This document shows, in pieces, positions 24,539 through 33,250 of a DNA stretch of 33,934 nt (the first letter of the stretch is position 1; each line of letters starts with the position of its first letter). The notes below the pieces were generated by a model. That model saw nothing but the letters and a program-made list of their open reading frames with translations, was not told the origin of the DNA and did no database searches. Origin of the DNA: Polyangia bacterium. Its GTDB lineage: Bacteria; Myxococcota_A; Polyangia; Nannocystales; Nannocystaceae. A program made the translations under genes and the position numbers. Location of the stretch: positions 1 to 33,934 of the forward strand of contig JAUIJR010000008.1 of the NCBI GenBank assembly GCA_030431075.1, given 5' to 3'.

Positions 24539-27500
24539 ATGTTCACCAAGATTCTCAAGCGACCCGCGCTGGCGCTCGTCTCCTCGATCCTCATCCTCTT
24601 TTTGGGGATCCTCGGCATTCGAAGCCTCCCCATCGCGCAGTTCCCCGACGTCGCCCCCCCGACGGTCTACGTCTCCATCGCCTACCCGGGGGCGAGCGCC
24701 GACGTGCTCATCGACTCGGTCATCGTTCCTCTCGAGCAGTCGATCAACGGCGTCCAGGACATGCGCTACATGGTCTCGGACGCCACGAGCGCGGGCGAGG
24801 CCACGATCCGCGTGTTCTTCGAGCCGGGCACGGATCCCAACATCAACGTGGTGAACGTCCAAAACCGCGTGAACATCATGCTCAGTCGGCTGCCGCCCTT
24901 GGTGGTGCGAGAGGGCATCTTGGTGAGCCAAGTGGTGCCCTCGATGCTGATGTACCTCAACTTGTACAGCGAAGACCCGGACACCGACCAGGCCGACCTG
25001 TTCAACTACGCGAACGTCTACATCATGCCCAAGCTCAAGCGGCTGCAGGGCATGGGTATCCCGACGAATCTGGGTAACCGCAACTTTGCGATGCGCATCT
25101 GGCTGAACCCGGAACGCATGCGCGCCTACGGTGTCTCGGTCAGCGAGGTGATGGAGGCCCTCGCACAGCAGAGCATCATCGGCTCACCCGGACGCCTCGG
25201 TCAGGCGACCGGCATGGTCTCGCAGTCGAAGGAGTACGTCCTCACCTACCGCGGGCGCTACAACCGTCCCGAGCAGTACGGGGACATCATTCTGAAGGCC
25301 AAAGAGAACGGCGAGATTCTCCGTCTTCGAGACATCTGTGTTCCGCCGGCCGGAACGCAGCCCCCGCAGTGGCAAAGCCACGGGGGCGACACCGGCACGG
25401 ACGCGGCGGATCCTGCCGAGGCCCGCGGCCCGCCCCGCGAAGCGCCCATCCACAGCGGGATCGAGCTCGGCTCCGAGTTCTTCGACATCTACTCCGATGT
25501 CGACGGCCACCCCGCGGCCTCCATCGTGCTCAAGCAGGCCCCCGGCTCCAACGCGGCCGAGGTCATCGAGGAGGTCAAGGCATCGCTGGCCGAGCTCGAG
25601 AAATCCTTCCCGCCGGGCATGAAGTATGAGATCGCCTACGACGTCTCGAAGTTCGTCGACGCCTCCGTCGAGAAGGTCATCCACACCCTGGTCGAAGCCT
25701 TCATCTTGGTGTCGCTCGTCGTCTTCTTGTTCTTGGGCGACCTTCGCTCGACGCTGATCCCGACGCTCGCGGTCCCGGTCTCCCTCGTCGGCACCTTCTT
25801 CGTGCTGAAGCTGCTCGGCTTCTCCATCAACTTGATCACGCTTTTCGCCATGGTGCTCGCCATCGGCGTGGTGGTCGACGATGCGATCGTCGTCGTCGAG
25901 GCCGTCCACACAAAGATGAGCGAGAAACATCTCTCGCCCTACCAGGCGAGCTTCGAGGTCCTCCACGAGATCAGCGGAGCCATCGTCGCCATCACCTTGG
26001 TCATGACGGCGGTCTTCGTGCCGGTCACCTTCGTGCCCGGACCGGTCGGGGTCTTCTACCGGCAGTTCGGCGTGACGATGGCCTCGGCCATCGTCCTTTC
26101 GGGCGTCGTCGCACTGACCCTCACCCCGGTGCTGTGCGCGATGATTCTAAAGCCGCACGAGGCCGAGCCCGACGACGAGCCCCGCGAGGGCAAGGGCTTC
26201 GTTGCGCGATGGAAAGCGATGCGCTCCACGGCCCTCGCCCTCGCCCTGCTCGTCGGACTCCCCTTCTTGGCGGGCCTGACCTACCTCGCCTACACCCTAT
26301 GGGGTGCGATCGGCTTCGCAATCTTGGCCGTTCCCTTCGTGCAGCGAGGCTTTAGCCGCGCGGTCGACAAGCTGACCAATATCTACGCGGGGGTGCTGCG
26401 GCCGATCGTCACCCGGCGACTGCTCACCTTGGGCGTGGTCGCCGCCTTCGCCGTGGGCATCGTCGGCGTGAACACCCGGATGGCCAGCGGCTTCATCCCC
26501 GGCGAGGACCAGGGGATCATCTACGCCGTCCTTCAAACCCCGCCGGGGTCGACCCTCGAGTACACCAACGCGAAGTCGCAAGAGCTCGAGAAGATCGCCA
26601 AGAAGGTGCACGGCGTCTCGTCGGTGACCTCCGTCGCCGGCTATGAGGTCTTGACGGAGGGGCGCGGCTCGAACGCGGGCACCGCCATCATCAACCTCAC
26701 CGACTGGAAGGAGCGCCACCACACGGCGCGAGAGATCATCGAAGAGCTCGAGCACGAGACACGCGCAATGAGCGACGTCAAACTCGAGTTCTTCGAGCCG
26801 CCGGCGATCCCCGGCTTCGGGGCGGCGGGCGGCGTCTCGATGCGCATCCTCGACGAGACCCAGTCGAGTGTCGCCGACTACGAGCGCCTCGGTGAAGTGA
26901 CCGACGGTTTTCTCGAGCAGCTCGAGACCCGCCCCGAGGTCCAGGGCATCTTCACCTTCTACGCGGCGGACTACCCGCAGTACGAGCTCGTCATCGACAA
27001 CGATGTCGCCATGCAAAAGGGAGTCTCGATCGAGACCGCCCTCGAGAACCTCAACATCCTCGTAGGCAGCACCTACGAGCAGGGCTTCATCCTCTTCAAC
27101 CAGTTCTACAAGGTCTATGTCCAAGCCTGGCCCCAGTTTCGCCGAGTCCCCCAAGACCTCGGAAAGCTCTTCGTCGAGAACGAGTCGGGCGACATGGTCC
27201 CCTACTCCTCTTTCATGCAGCTGAAGAAGAAGCAGGGCCTCAACGAGATCACCCGCTACAACCTCTACCCCTCGGCCGCCATCCAGGCCGTACCGGCGCC
27301 GGGCTACTCGAGCGGGCAGGCGATCGACGCCATCCGCGAGGTCGCAGCCGAGTCGCTCCCACCGGGCTACACCCTGGGCTGGGAAGGCCTCGCCTGGGAC
27401 GAGTCGAAACAGGGCAACGAAGCGCTCTACATCTTTTTGGTCGTCGTCGCCTTCGTCTACTTGGTCTTGGTGGCGCAGTACGAGAGCTTCTTGATCCCGA

Positions 27501-27973
27501 TCGCGGTCATCTTGTCGCTGCCGATCGGGCTGTTGGGCTCCTTCGTCTTTCTCGACGCGACAGGTCTCGCCAACGACGTCTGGGCCCAGCTCGGACTGAT
27601 CATGCTCGTCGGGCTCTTGGGCAAGAACGCCATCCTCATCGTCGAGTTCGCCGTGCAGCGAAGGCGCGAGGGCCAGACACTGCGCGAGGCTGCGATCGAG
27701 GGGGGCAAGCTGCGCTTTCGACCGATCCAGATGACCTCGTTCGCCTTCGTCGCGGGGCTCATCCCGCTGCTGGTCGCCACCGGCGCGGGCGCCATCGGGA
27801 ATCGAACCATCGGCGCCACCGGCGTGGGCGGCATGCTCTTCGGCACTCTGGCCGGCGTCCTGGTGATCCCGGGCCTGTACTACCTCTTCGCGCGCATGTC
27901 CGACAAAAAGAGCCTGCTGCGCGACGAGACCGATCAACCCCTGAGCGAGAGCTTGGAAGGAGAGGACCGATGA
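24539..27973 (+). CDS. RND multidrug-efflux pump (AcrB/HAE1 family) with two insertions
   Basis: The protein has 1144 residues, about 100 more than AcrB. It starts MFTKILKRPALALVSSILIL and keeps the proton-relay residues: Asp447 and Asp448 in 'IGVVVDDAIVVVE' and Lys1029 in 'GLLGKNAILIVEF', equivalent to AcrB D407, D408 and K940. Two insertions stand out. One is about 40 Gly/Pro/Asp-rich residues (about 267-310) after 'LRLRDICVPPAG', in a porter subdomain. The other, at about 563-603, adds two apparent membrane helices in the cytoplasmic loop between TM6 and TM7. GAGAGCAGG lies upstream of the ATG as a ribosome site. The stop overlaps the start of the next gene (ATGA). The substrate is unknown; family members expel drugs and amphiphiles. 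Confidence 0.93.
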   Translation: MFTKILKRPALALVSSILILFLGILGIRSLPIAQFPDVAPPTVYVSIAYPGASADVLIDSVIVPLEQSINGVQDMRYMVSDATSAGEATIRVFFEPGTDPNINVVNVQNRVNIMLSRLPPLVVREGILVSQVVPSMLMYLNLYSEDPDTDQADLFNYANVYIMPKLKRLQGMGIPTNLGNRNFAMRIWLNPERMRAYGVSVSEVMEALAQQSIIGSPGRLGQATGMVSQSKEYVLTYRGRYNRPEQYGDIILKAKENGEILRLRDICVPPAGTQPPQWQSHGGDTGTDAADPAEARGPPREAPIHSGIELGSEFFDIYSDVDGHPAASIVLKQAPGSNAAEVIEEVKASLAELEKSFPPGMKYEIAYDVSKFVDASVEKVIHTLVEAFILVSLVVFLFLGDLRSTLIPTLAVPVSLVGTFFVLKLLGFSINLITLFAMVLAIGVVVDDAIVVVEAVHTKMSEKHLSPYQASFEVLHEISGAIVAITLVMTAVFVPVTFVPGPVGVFYRQFGVTMASAIVLSGVVALTLTPVLCAMILKPHEAEPDDEPREGKGFVARWKAMRSTALALALLVGLPFLAGLTYLAYTLWGAIGFAILAVPFVQRGFSRAVDKLTNIYAGVLRPIVTRRLLTLGVVAAFAVGIVGVNTRMASGFIPGEDQGIIYAVLQTPPGSTLEYTNAKSQELEKIAKKVHGVSSVTSVAGYEVLTEGRGSNAGTAIINLTDWKERHHTAREIIEELEHETRAMSDVKLEFFEPPAIPGFGAAGGVSMRILDETQSSVADYERLGEVTDGFLEQLETRPEVQGIFTFYAADYPQYELVIDNDVAMQKGVSIETALENLNILVGSTYEQGFILFNQFYKVYVQAWPQFRRVPQDLGKLFVENESGDMVPYSSFMQLKKKQGLNEITRYNLYPSAAIQAVPAPGYSSGQAIDAIREVAAESLPPGYTLGWEGLAWDESKQGNEALYIFLVVVAFVYLVLVAQYESFLIPIAVILSLPIGLLGSFVFLDATGLANDVWAQLGLIMLVGLLGKNAILIVEFAVQRRREGQTLREAAIEGGKLRFRPIQMTSFAFVAGLIPLLVATGAGAIGNRTIGATGVGGMLFGTLAGVLVIPGLYYLFARMSDKKSLLRDETDQPLSESLEGEDR

Positions 27974-29487
27974 ACGCTTTTTCTGAACTTCGGCGGCCCC
28001 CTCGCCGCTCACGCCGGACCTGCTCGAGATGGCCCACACGATGCGCCTGGGCCTTCGCGCTTTGCCTCGCGCCGATGGGCTGCGCAAAGGTACTCGGCGA
28101 CAACCAAGCCCGCGAAGCAGACGCCACGCTCCCCGCGGCCTACGCCGAGGGACCCTCCGACGCCGGAGCGACCCCGCTCGCCCAGCGTTGGTGGGGCGAA
28201 CTCTTCGCCGACCCCGAGCTCGCCGCGCTGATCGATGCAGCCCTCGACAACAATCAAGAGCTGAACATCCAGATGCAAGAGATCATCATCGCGGGGGCCG
28301 AGGTCGGCGCGCGCAAAGGTGAGTACCTGCCGCGCCTCGACGGACGGGCGGGCGTCGGCGTCGAGAAGGTCGGCGCACGAAGCAGCCAAGGGGTGAGCGA
28401 CGAAGCGCACGGCGTCCCCACGGTGCTGGGCGACCTTCGCTTCGGACTCGCGGCGTCTTGGGAGGTGGACGTGTGGGGCAAGCTGCGCAAGGCGGCCCGG
28501 GCCGCCAACGAACGCTACTTGGCCACCATCGACGCCAAGAACTTCCTCGTCACCCAGCTCGTCGCCGAGATCTCCCGCTCCTACTACGACCTGGTCGCCG
28601 TCGACGCGGCCTTGGAGGTCGTCGAGCGCTACGTCGAGATCACCGAACACGCGCTCGAGGCGGTCCGCCTCAAAAAAGAGGCCGCCCGCGCGACCGAGCT
28701 GGCCGTTCAACGCTTCGAGGCCGAGCTCGCCAAGGCCAAGGCCCACCTCTTCGAGCTCCAGCAAGAGCAGGTGCTGATCGAGAACCGTCTCAACTTCTTG
28801 GCCGGCCGTTTCCCCCAGCCGGTCGCGCGTAGCGATCGACTCCGCGACCCGACGACGCTCTCCCGAGCGACGCAGGCCGGGCTTCCAAGGGATCTTTTGG
28901 ACAACCGCCCCGATGTTCGCGCGGCGACCCACCGCCTCGAAGCGGCCAAGCTCGACACCAAGTCGGCGAAAGCGGCCTTCTACCCCTCGCTGACGATCGA
29001 TGCGGGGCTCGGGTACGAGAGCTTCAACGCCGCGCACCTGCTTCAGACCCCGGAGTCGCTCGCCTTTGGCGTCGCGGGGGGCCTGGTTGCGCCCTTGCTG
29101 AACCGCAAGGCGATCGCTAGCCAGTACCAGCAAGCGAACGCTCTACAGATCCAAGCTGTCCTCGAGTTCGAACGATCACTGTTGCAGGCCTTCACCGAGG
29201 TAGCGAACCAACTCGCCAAGATCCGACTGCTCGAGGGTCGCCGCGACGGTCTGGCCGCCCAGGTCGACACCTTGGAAAAGGCCGTCGAGGTCTCGGACAT
29301 CTTGTATCGCTCGGCCCACGCCGACTACATGGAAGTCTTGCTGACCCGGCGAGATGCCGTCGAAGCGCAGCTCGATCTGATCGAGGTCGAGCGCGACCAG
29401 ATGCAAGCGGTGGTCGGCCTCTACCAAGCCCTCGGCGGCGGTTGGCGACGCGAAGCACCGACGACGACCCCCACCCCCAACCCCTAG
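27970..29487 (+). CDS. Outer-membrane factor of the efflux system (TolC/OprM, NodT family)
   Basis: The 505-residue protein has an Arg-rich leader and a lipobox-like LAPMGC near residue 38. The two OEP repeats follow, with 'QRWWGELFADPELAALIDAA', 'QLVAEISRSYYDLVAVDAAL', 'LLDNRPDVRAATHRLEAAKL', 'FYPSLTIDAGLGY' and 'SRSYYD'-type helices typical of NodT/OprM channels. The Pro/Thr tail is not part of the barrel. The ATG overlaps the pump stop, so the three genes are one operon with adaptor, pump and channel all present. No TetR- or MarR-type regulator is adjacent. Confidence 0.92.
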   Translation: MNAFSELRRPPRRSRRTCSRWPTRCAWAFALCLAPMGCAKVLGDNQAREADATLPAAYAEGPSDAGATPLAQRWWGELFADPELAALIDAALDNNQELNIQMQEIIIAGAEVGARKGEYLPRLDGRAGVGVEKVGARSSQGVSDEAHGVPTVLGDLRFGLAASWEVDVWGKLRKAARAANERYLATIDAKNFLVTQLVAEISRSYYDLVAVDAALEVVERYVEITEHALEAVRLKKEAARATELAVQRFEAELAKAKAHLFELQQEQVLIENRLNFLAGRFPQPVARSDRLRDPTTLSRATQAGLPRDLLDNRPDVRAATHRLEAAKLDTKSAKAAFYPSLTIDAGLGYESFNAAHLLQTPESLAFGVAGGLVAPLLNRKAIASQYQQANALQIQAVLEFERSLLQAFTEVANQLAKIRLLEGRRDGLAAQVDTLEKAVEVSDILYRSAHADYMEVLLTRRDAVEAQLDLIEVERDQMQAVVGLYQALGGGWRREAPTTTPTPNP

Positions 29488-29499
29488 CCCCGGTCTCCC

Positions 29500-30306
29500 T
29501 CAGCCGGGCTTGATCCAGCGTCCGGCCAAGACCGGGGGAAACTGCCAAAAGTCGTCGACCTCGGGTCCCGGGTCGCTACCGGGTCGCCCAAAGGCGGGCT
29601 CGCGCAGGGCATCGAGCACAAAGCCCGCTTCGAAGGCCGGTGCGAAGAGCTCGGTGAAGCTGCGGTGATAAAAATTGTGCGGCGACGGTTCGCGCCGGGC
29701 ACCGACGGCGCGCGTGGGGGGTACTTCGAGATAGGCCGAGAGCTGAAGCGACCGGCGCTCGCGTAGCACCCCGTCCTCGTCCCACTTTTCGCTCACCCGT
29801 CGCGGACCCGCGGTGTCGAAGACCGGGTGCGAGGTGGCGAAGACGAAGCGCCCGCCGGGTCGCAAGAGCGCGAACAAGCCGCGGTAGAGCGGGGCGACGG
29901 CGGGCATGTCCATCAAAGCCATGGTGCACACGGCCGCGTCGAACTCGCCTTCGCCCAAGCCCCGGATGGCGAGTTCGTCCGTGGCGTCCACGCAGCGGTG
30001 ATCGATCTCGTGCGTGCCGGCCTTTGCCCGCGCCCGCGCCCGCTCGACCAGTCCCTCGCAAAAGTCGAAGGCGGTGAGCCTCGCCCCCCACGCGGCCAGA
30101 CGCCGCGAGATGTTTCCGCTCCCGCAGGCCGCCTCGACCACGCGCTCCCCTGCCTCGAGCTCGAGCAAGGCCTGCACGCTGGGCTCGACCATATGGCGCG
30201 AGAAGCTGTTGCCGGCGTCCCCGTGCAGCTGGTCCCAAAACTCGGCCTTCCGCTCCCACTGCGCCCGGCCGGCCGCGTTCAGTTCGTCCAACTCTTCTTC
30301 GCTCAT
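29500..30306 (-). CDS. SAM-dependent methyltransferase
   Basis: The 268-residue protein starts MSEEELDELNAAGRAQWERK at ATG 30306; an upstream extension is not convincing. Motif I is 'RVVEAACGSGNISRRLAAWG', followed by 'LTAFDFCEGLVERARARA', 'EFDAAVCTMALMDMPAVAPL' and 'RPGGRFVFATSHPVFDT'. This is a typical class I fold of the Methyltransf_11/25 type, with an additional 'FYHRSFTELFAPAFEAGF' segment before the end. There is no linked pathway, so the substrate cannot be named. It converges on the efflux operon 12 bases away, with a weak bulged hairpin across the junction (29486-29510), and is divergent from the dehydrogenase gene. Confidence 0.85.
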   Translation of the reverse strand: MSEEELDELNAAGRAQWERKAEFWDQLHGDAGNSFSRHMVEPSVQALLELEAGERVVEAACGSGNISRRLAAWGARLTAFDFCEGLVERARARAKAGTHEIDHRCVDATDELAIRGLGEGEFDAAVCTMALMDMPAVAPLYRGLFALLRPGGRFVFATSHPVFDTAGPRRVSEKWDEDGVLRERRSLQLSAYLEVPPTRAVGARREPSPHNFYHRSFTELFAPAFEAGFVLDALREPAFGRPGSDPGPEVDDFWQFPPVLAGRWIKPG

Positions 30307-30455
30307 GTTGCCTCGCGGCCGCTGGCGGCGCCGCCTGGGGAGGGTATCTCGACGGCCGGCCGCTGACGCCTTGGGCGAGCGACCTGGCATGATCTGCAAG
30401 CGGCGCCTCTCCTCGCCCGCCCTAAGCTGGGAACACCAGGAGCGCGAACACAGCC

Positions 30456-31415
30456 ATGTACAAGACTTTGAAGTGTGACCCTGCCTTGTTCGAGACCGAG
30501 CTCGCCGAGCGGGTCTACATCGTCACGGGAGCCAACTCGGGGACGGGCCTCGCCACCACCGAGCAGCTCGTGAGCCAAGGGGCCACGGTCGTCGCCGCGT
30601 GCAGACGCGTCGCCGCGGGGCGCGAGGCCACCGCCCACCTGGCCAAAGCGCGAGGGCAAGTCGAGGTGATGGAGCTCGACTTGGGAAGTCTCGACTCGGT
30701 GCGCAGCTTCGCCGAGGCCTTCCGCGCCGCGCACGATCGCCTGGACGGTCTGGTCAACAACGCCGGGGTCATGAACACCCCGCAGGGTCGGACGGCCGAC
30801 GGCTTCGAGATGCAGTTCGGCGTGAACCACCTGGGCCACTTCTTGCTGACCGAGCTGCTGATCGACCTTCTCGAGGCCAGCGCGCCGAGCCGCGTCGTCT
30901 GCGTCTCGAGCGTTGCGCACGCGGGCTTTCGCGACAAGGCGGCGACCCTCGAGCTCGAGGACCTCGACTTCGAGCGACGCGGCTACGACGGCATCCTCGC
31001 CTACAACCAGTCGAAGCTCGCCATCGTGATCTACGCGCGGGAGCTCGCGCGACGCCTCGAGGGAAGGGGGGTCAGCGTGTTCTCGACCCACCCCGGCTGG
31101 ATCCGCTCGAACTTGGTCAAGCACACCGCGCCGACGTGGGTGCAAAACGTGCTCATGCGTCCGCTCGCCCCCTTCATCGGGCTGATGTCGGCCGAGGACG
31201 GCGCGCAAACCCAGCTCCACTGCCTCTTGGACCCGGACGCGCCAAAGCACAGCGGCGCCTACTTCAGTCAAAACAGCATCTTGTACGCCACACGGGCCGA
31301 CAAAAAAGGCGGCTGGCCGCTGCGCTCGCCGAACGCACTGGTCTACGACGACAGCTTGGCCGCAGCCCTCGACGCCAAGAGCCGCGCGATGGTGGGCTTG
31401 CCCGCGCGGCCCTGA
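30456..31415 (+). CDS. Short-chain dehydrogenase/reductase (retinol-dehydrogenase-like)
   Basis: The 319-residue protein has the SDR signature: nucleotide loop T24-G-A-N-S-G-T-G31, N-N-A-G-V near 101-105, catalytic Ser151/152 in 'VCVSSVAHAG', and Y183-N-Q-S-K187. 'HPGWIRSNLVKHTAP' follows the active site. The overall pattern matches the RDH/WW-oxidoreductase group that reduces aldehydes or ketones with NAD(P)H. The substrate is unknown. The ATG at 30456 has an AGGAG rather far upstream (16 bases). It converges on the EGF lipoprotein gene with 12 bases between stops and a GGCCC/GGGCC hairpin (31408-31423) overlapping them. Confidence 0.87.
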   Translation: MYKTLKCDPALFETELAERVYIVTGANSGTGLATTEQLVSQGATVVAACRRVAAGREATAHLAKARGQVEVMELDLGSLDSVRSFAEAFRAAHDRLDGLVNNAGVMNTPQGRTADGFEMQFGVNHLGHFLLTELLIDLLEASAPSRVVCVSSVAHAGFRDKAATLELEDLDFERRGYDGILAYNQSKLAIVIYARELARRLEGRGVSVFSTHPGWIRSNLVKHTAPTWVQNVLMRPLAPFIGLMSAEDGAQTQLHCLLDPDAPKHSGAYFSQNSILYATRADKKGGWPLRSPNALVYDDSLAAALDAKSRAMVGLPARP

Positions 31416-31427
31416 GGCGGGCCGGCG

Positions 31428-32405
31428 CTACGGGAAGTTGCAGCCCGAGGTCGTCCAACCGATCGGGCAACTCCCGCAAAACTCGTCGGCCGTCTCGCCG
31501 GGGTTGGGGCAGCAGAACACGGGCTCGGTGCACAGCTCACACACAGGCCCGCTGTAGTCCGGTGGACACGCGCAAGCCCAGCTGTCGACGCCGGTGTCCA
31601 GGCAGTCGCCCCCATTTTGGCAAGGGTCCGGCGACGGGCAGTCGTTGATGTTCTTGCCGCAGACCTGACCCGTCCAGCCGTGGTCGCACTCGCAGGTGAA
31701 GCTGCCCCCGTCTTCGACGCAGGTGCCGTTCTCGCAGGGATCGGGGCTGCATGAGTTGAGTCCGCCGTCGCCGTCGCCGTCTCCGTCTCCATCCCCGTCT
31801 CCATCGCCGTCGCCATCCCCGTCGCCGTCTCCATCTCCATCGCCGTCTCCGTCTCCATCGCCGTCGCCATCGCCATCTCCGTCTCCATCTCCATCGCCAT
31901 CCCCATCGCCGTCGCCGTCTCCATCCCCGTCGCCGTCTCCGTCTCCGTCGCCGTCTCCGTCTCCATCCCCGTCGCCATCCCCGTCGCCATCCCCGTCTCC
32001 ATCACCGTCGCCATCCCCGTCGCCATCCCCGTCTCCATCGCCATCGCCGTCACCATCGCCATCGCCGTCACCATCGCCATCCCCCTCGCTCTCACCGCTC
32101 GTCCCGGAGCTGGCCCCCGCGCTCGATTCCCCCAGCTCGTCGCCGGTCTCGCTTTCGCCGCCGACGCACGCGCCCGCGAGCTCGGCCGGCGCGAGCGCAC
32201 CGTAGACGCGCCCGCCATCGCAGCCGGCGTCGGGGAAACTGCACCAGCCTTCGGCTTCGCAGCGACCGTCGGCGCCACATTCCACGTCTTCGTTGCAGCT
32301 AAAGACGGCGGGCACCGTGCAGGCCGAGCCGAGGCCGCCGCCGAGCAGGCCGAGCCATGCAGCCAGGCCGCGCCGACGTAGCGGTGCGCGAAGTCCCCGG
32401 TTCAT
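31428..32405 (-). CDS. EGF-domain lipoprotein on a long Gly-Asp stalk
   Basis: The protein has 325 residues from ATG 32405 ([13 protein letters not shown]), with lipobox GSAC (Cys29). A Cys-rich cassette, '[20 protein letters not shown]' then CSFPDAGC, is a type I recall in many myxobacterial lipoproteins. A Ser/Glu-rich linker leads to about 53 Gly-Asp repeats (108-214). Two EGF-like modules follow: '[20 protein letters not shown]' onward to 'GWTGQVC', and '[20 protein letters not shown]' onward to 'GPVC'. A final Cys-rich part ends '[11 protein letters not shown]'. The EGF modules are clear; the stalk is among the longest here. It is the last gene of a probable operon, 14 bases after the TPR gene. 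Its ligand is unknown. Confidence 0.88.
   Translation of the reverse strand: MNRGLRAPLRRRGLAAWLGLLGGGLGSACTVPAVFSCNEDVECGADGRCEAEGWCSFPDAGCDGGRVYGALAPAELAGACVGGESETGDELGESSAGASSGTSGESEGDGDGDGDGDGDGDGDGDGDGDGDGDGDGDGDGDGDGDGDGDGDGDGDGDGDGDGDGDGDGDGDGDGDGDGDGDGDGDGDGDGDGDGDGDGDGDGDGDGDGDGDGDGGLNSCSPDPCENGTCVEDGGSFTCECDHGWTGQVCGKNINDCPSPDPCQNGGDCLDTGVDSWACACPPDYSGPVCELCTEPVFCCPNPGETADEFCGSCPIGWTTSGCNFP
31764..32084 (-). repeat. Long Gly-Asp coding repeat (about 53 units)
   Basis: A 321-base imperfect hexamer array coding for 107 residues of alternating Gly and Asp. Codon choice is mixed throughout, so it has been maintained by selection on the protein or is old. Confidence 0.93.
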
Positions 32406-32419
32406 GCTTGCACTCACGC

Positions 32420-33250
32420 TCAACGTCTCCACTGCAACGAGATGCCGACGAACTCGCGCCCGAAGCTGGGCGAAGCCGTCGGGAGCCGGGACATCTCACG
32501 GCGGTCCTTTTTGTGGCGCAGGACTCCGGCCACCAAGACCCCCACCCCCGCGGCCGCCAAGACCCCGCCGGCCGCGTACAAAGGCACGGCCCCCTTGGCG
32601 CGCCCGGTGTTCGGATCCCGAAGGCGCTCGAGTTCGTCGTAGCTGCCGGCGTTGGCGGCGCGTCGATCCAAGACCCCGCCGCCGATCATCAAGCCGAGCC
32701 CGACGGCGCTGACGCCCGCGCCAGTCCCCATGAGGATCAGGCCGGTCTTGGGCGCCGGCTCGCCGCCGTCGTGTTCATCGACCTCGAAGGCGACCGGGGC
32801 GAGCTCGCGGGGAGACTCGGCCGACGCCTCCGTCGGGTCCTCGTCCTCGGCGCTTTGTGACGCGTCATCGCGTGGCACACACTCGCCTTTGAGCTGCGTC
32901 GCCGCCTCTCGTTGCTGCTCGGGCGGATCGCTGTCCAAGAAGCGATCGTACAGGCGCGTCGCCTCCTCGCAGTTGCCGCCGAGGCGCTCGGTCTGCGCCC
33001 AGGCGAAGAGCACATCCGTGCTGGGCTCGAGGGCGTAGGACTTGGCGAAGGCCGCCGCCGCCTCCTCGTAGTTTTCGCGGGCGTAGGCCTCGGCCCCCTC
33101 TTCGAACCAGGCCGTGGCGTCTTTGCTCTCCGCCGGCGAAGCCACTGCGACCGAGGGCTGCGCACCGAACCCCAAGACGAAGGCGCCAAGGAGCAGCCCA
33201 CGACGAAGCGTCGCCCCCCCGGACCCGGGCCCCCCGAGTCCCCCGGTCAT
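32420..33250 (-). CDS. TPR-repeat protein with signal peptide and two C-terminal TM segments
   Basis: The protein has 276 residues from ATG 33250, chosen because it overlaps the upstream stop (ATGA). It begins MTGGLGGPGSGGATLRRGLL with a signal-like hydrophobic stretch. TPR-type repeats follow ('ATAWFEEGAEAYARENYEEA', 'AAFAKSYALEPSTDVLFAWA', 'CEEATRLYDRFLDSDPPEQQ'), then an acidic linker, then two hydrophobic segments, 'TGLILMGTGAGVSAVGLGLM' and 'LYAAGGVLAAAGVGVLVAG', with a basic end. This layout is common in myxobacteria beside Ser/Thr kinases. It probably resides in the inner membrane with the TPR in the periplasm and may scaffold a complex with its neighbours. Confidence 0.82.
   Translation of the reverse strand: MTGGLGGPGSGGATLRRGLLLGAFVLGFGAQPSVAVASPAESKDATAWFEEGAEAYARENYEEAAAAFAKSYALEPSTDVLFAWAQTERLGGNCEEATRLYDRFLDSDPPEQQREAATQLKGECVPRDDASQSAEDEDPTEASAESPRELAPVAFEVDEHDGGEPAPKTGLILMGTGAGVSAVGLGLMIGGGVLDRRAANAGSYDELERLRDPNTGRAKGAVPLYAAGGVLAAAGVGVLVAGVLRHKKDRREMSRLPTASPSFGREFVGISLQWRR

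Noticed and set aside
26297..28087. Leftward open frame of 596 residues
   Set aside because: Antisense to the RND pump, whose motifs are clear; no recognisable domain.
30388..30402. Sigma-54-like promoter before the dehydrogenase
   Set aside because: TGGCATGATCTGCA has 8 rather than 10 bases between GG and GC.
31764..32084. Possible CRISPR or minisatellite array
   Set aside because: Units are imperfect hexamers in a coding frame without spacers; it is a Gly-Asp tract.
31696..32205. Rightward Ser-Pro repeat protein
   Set aside because: It is the reverse reading of the Gly-Asp codons of the EGF lipoprotein.
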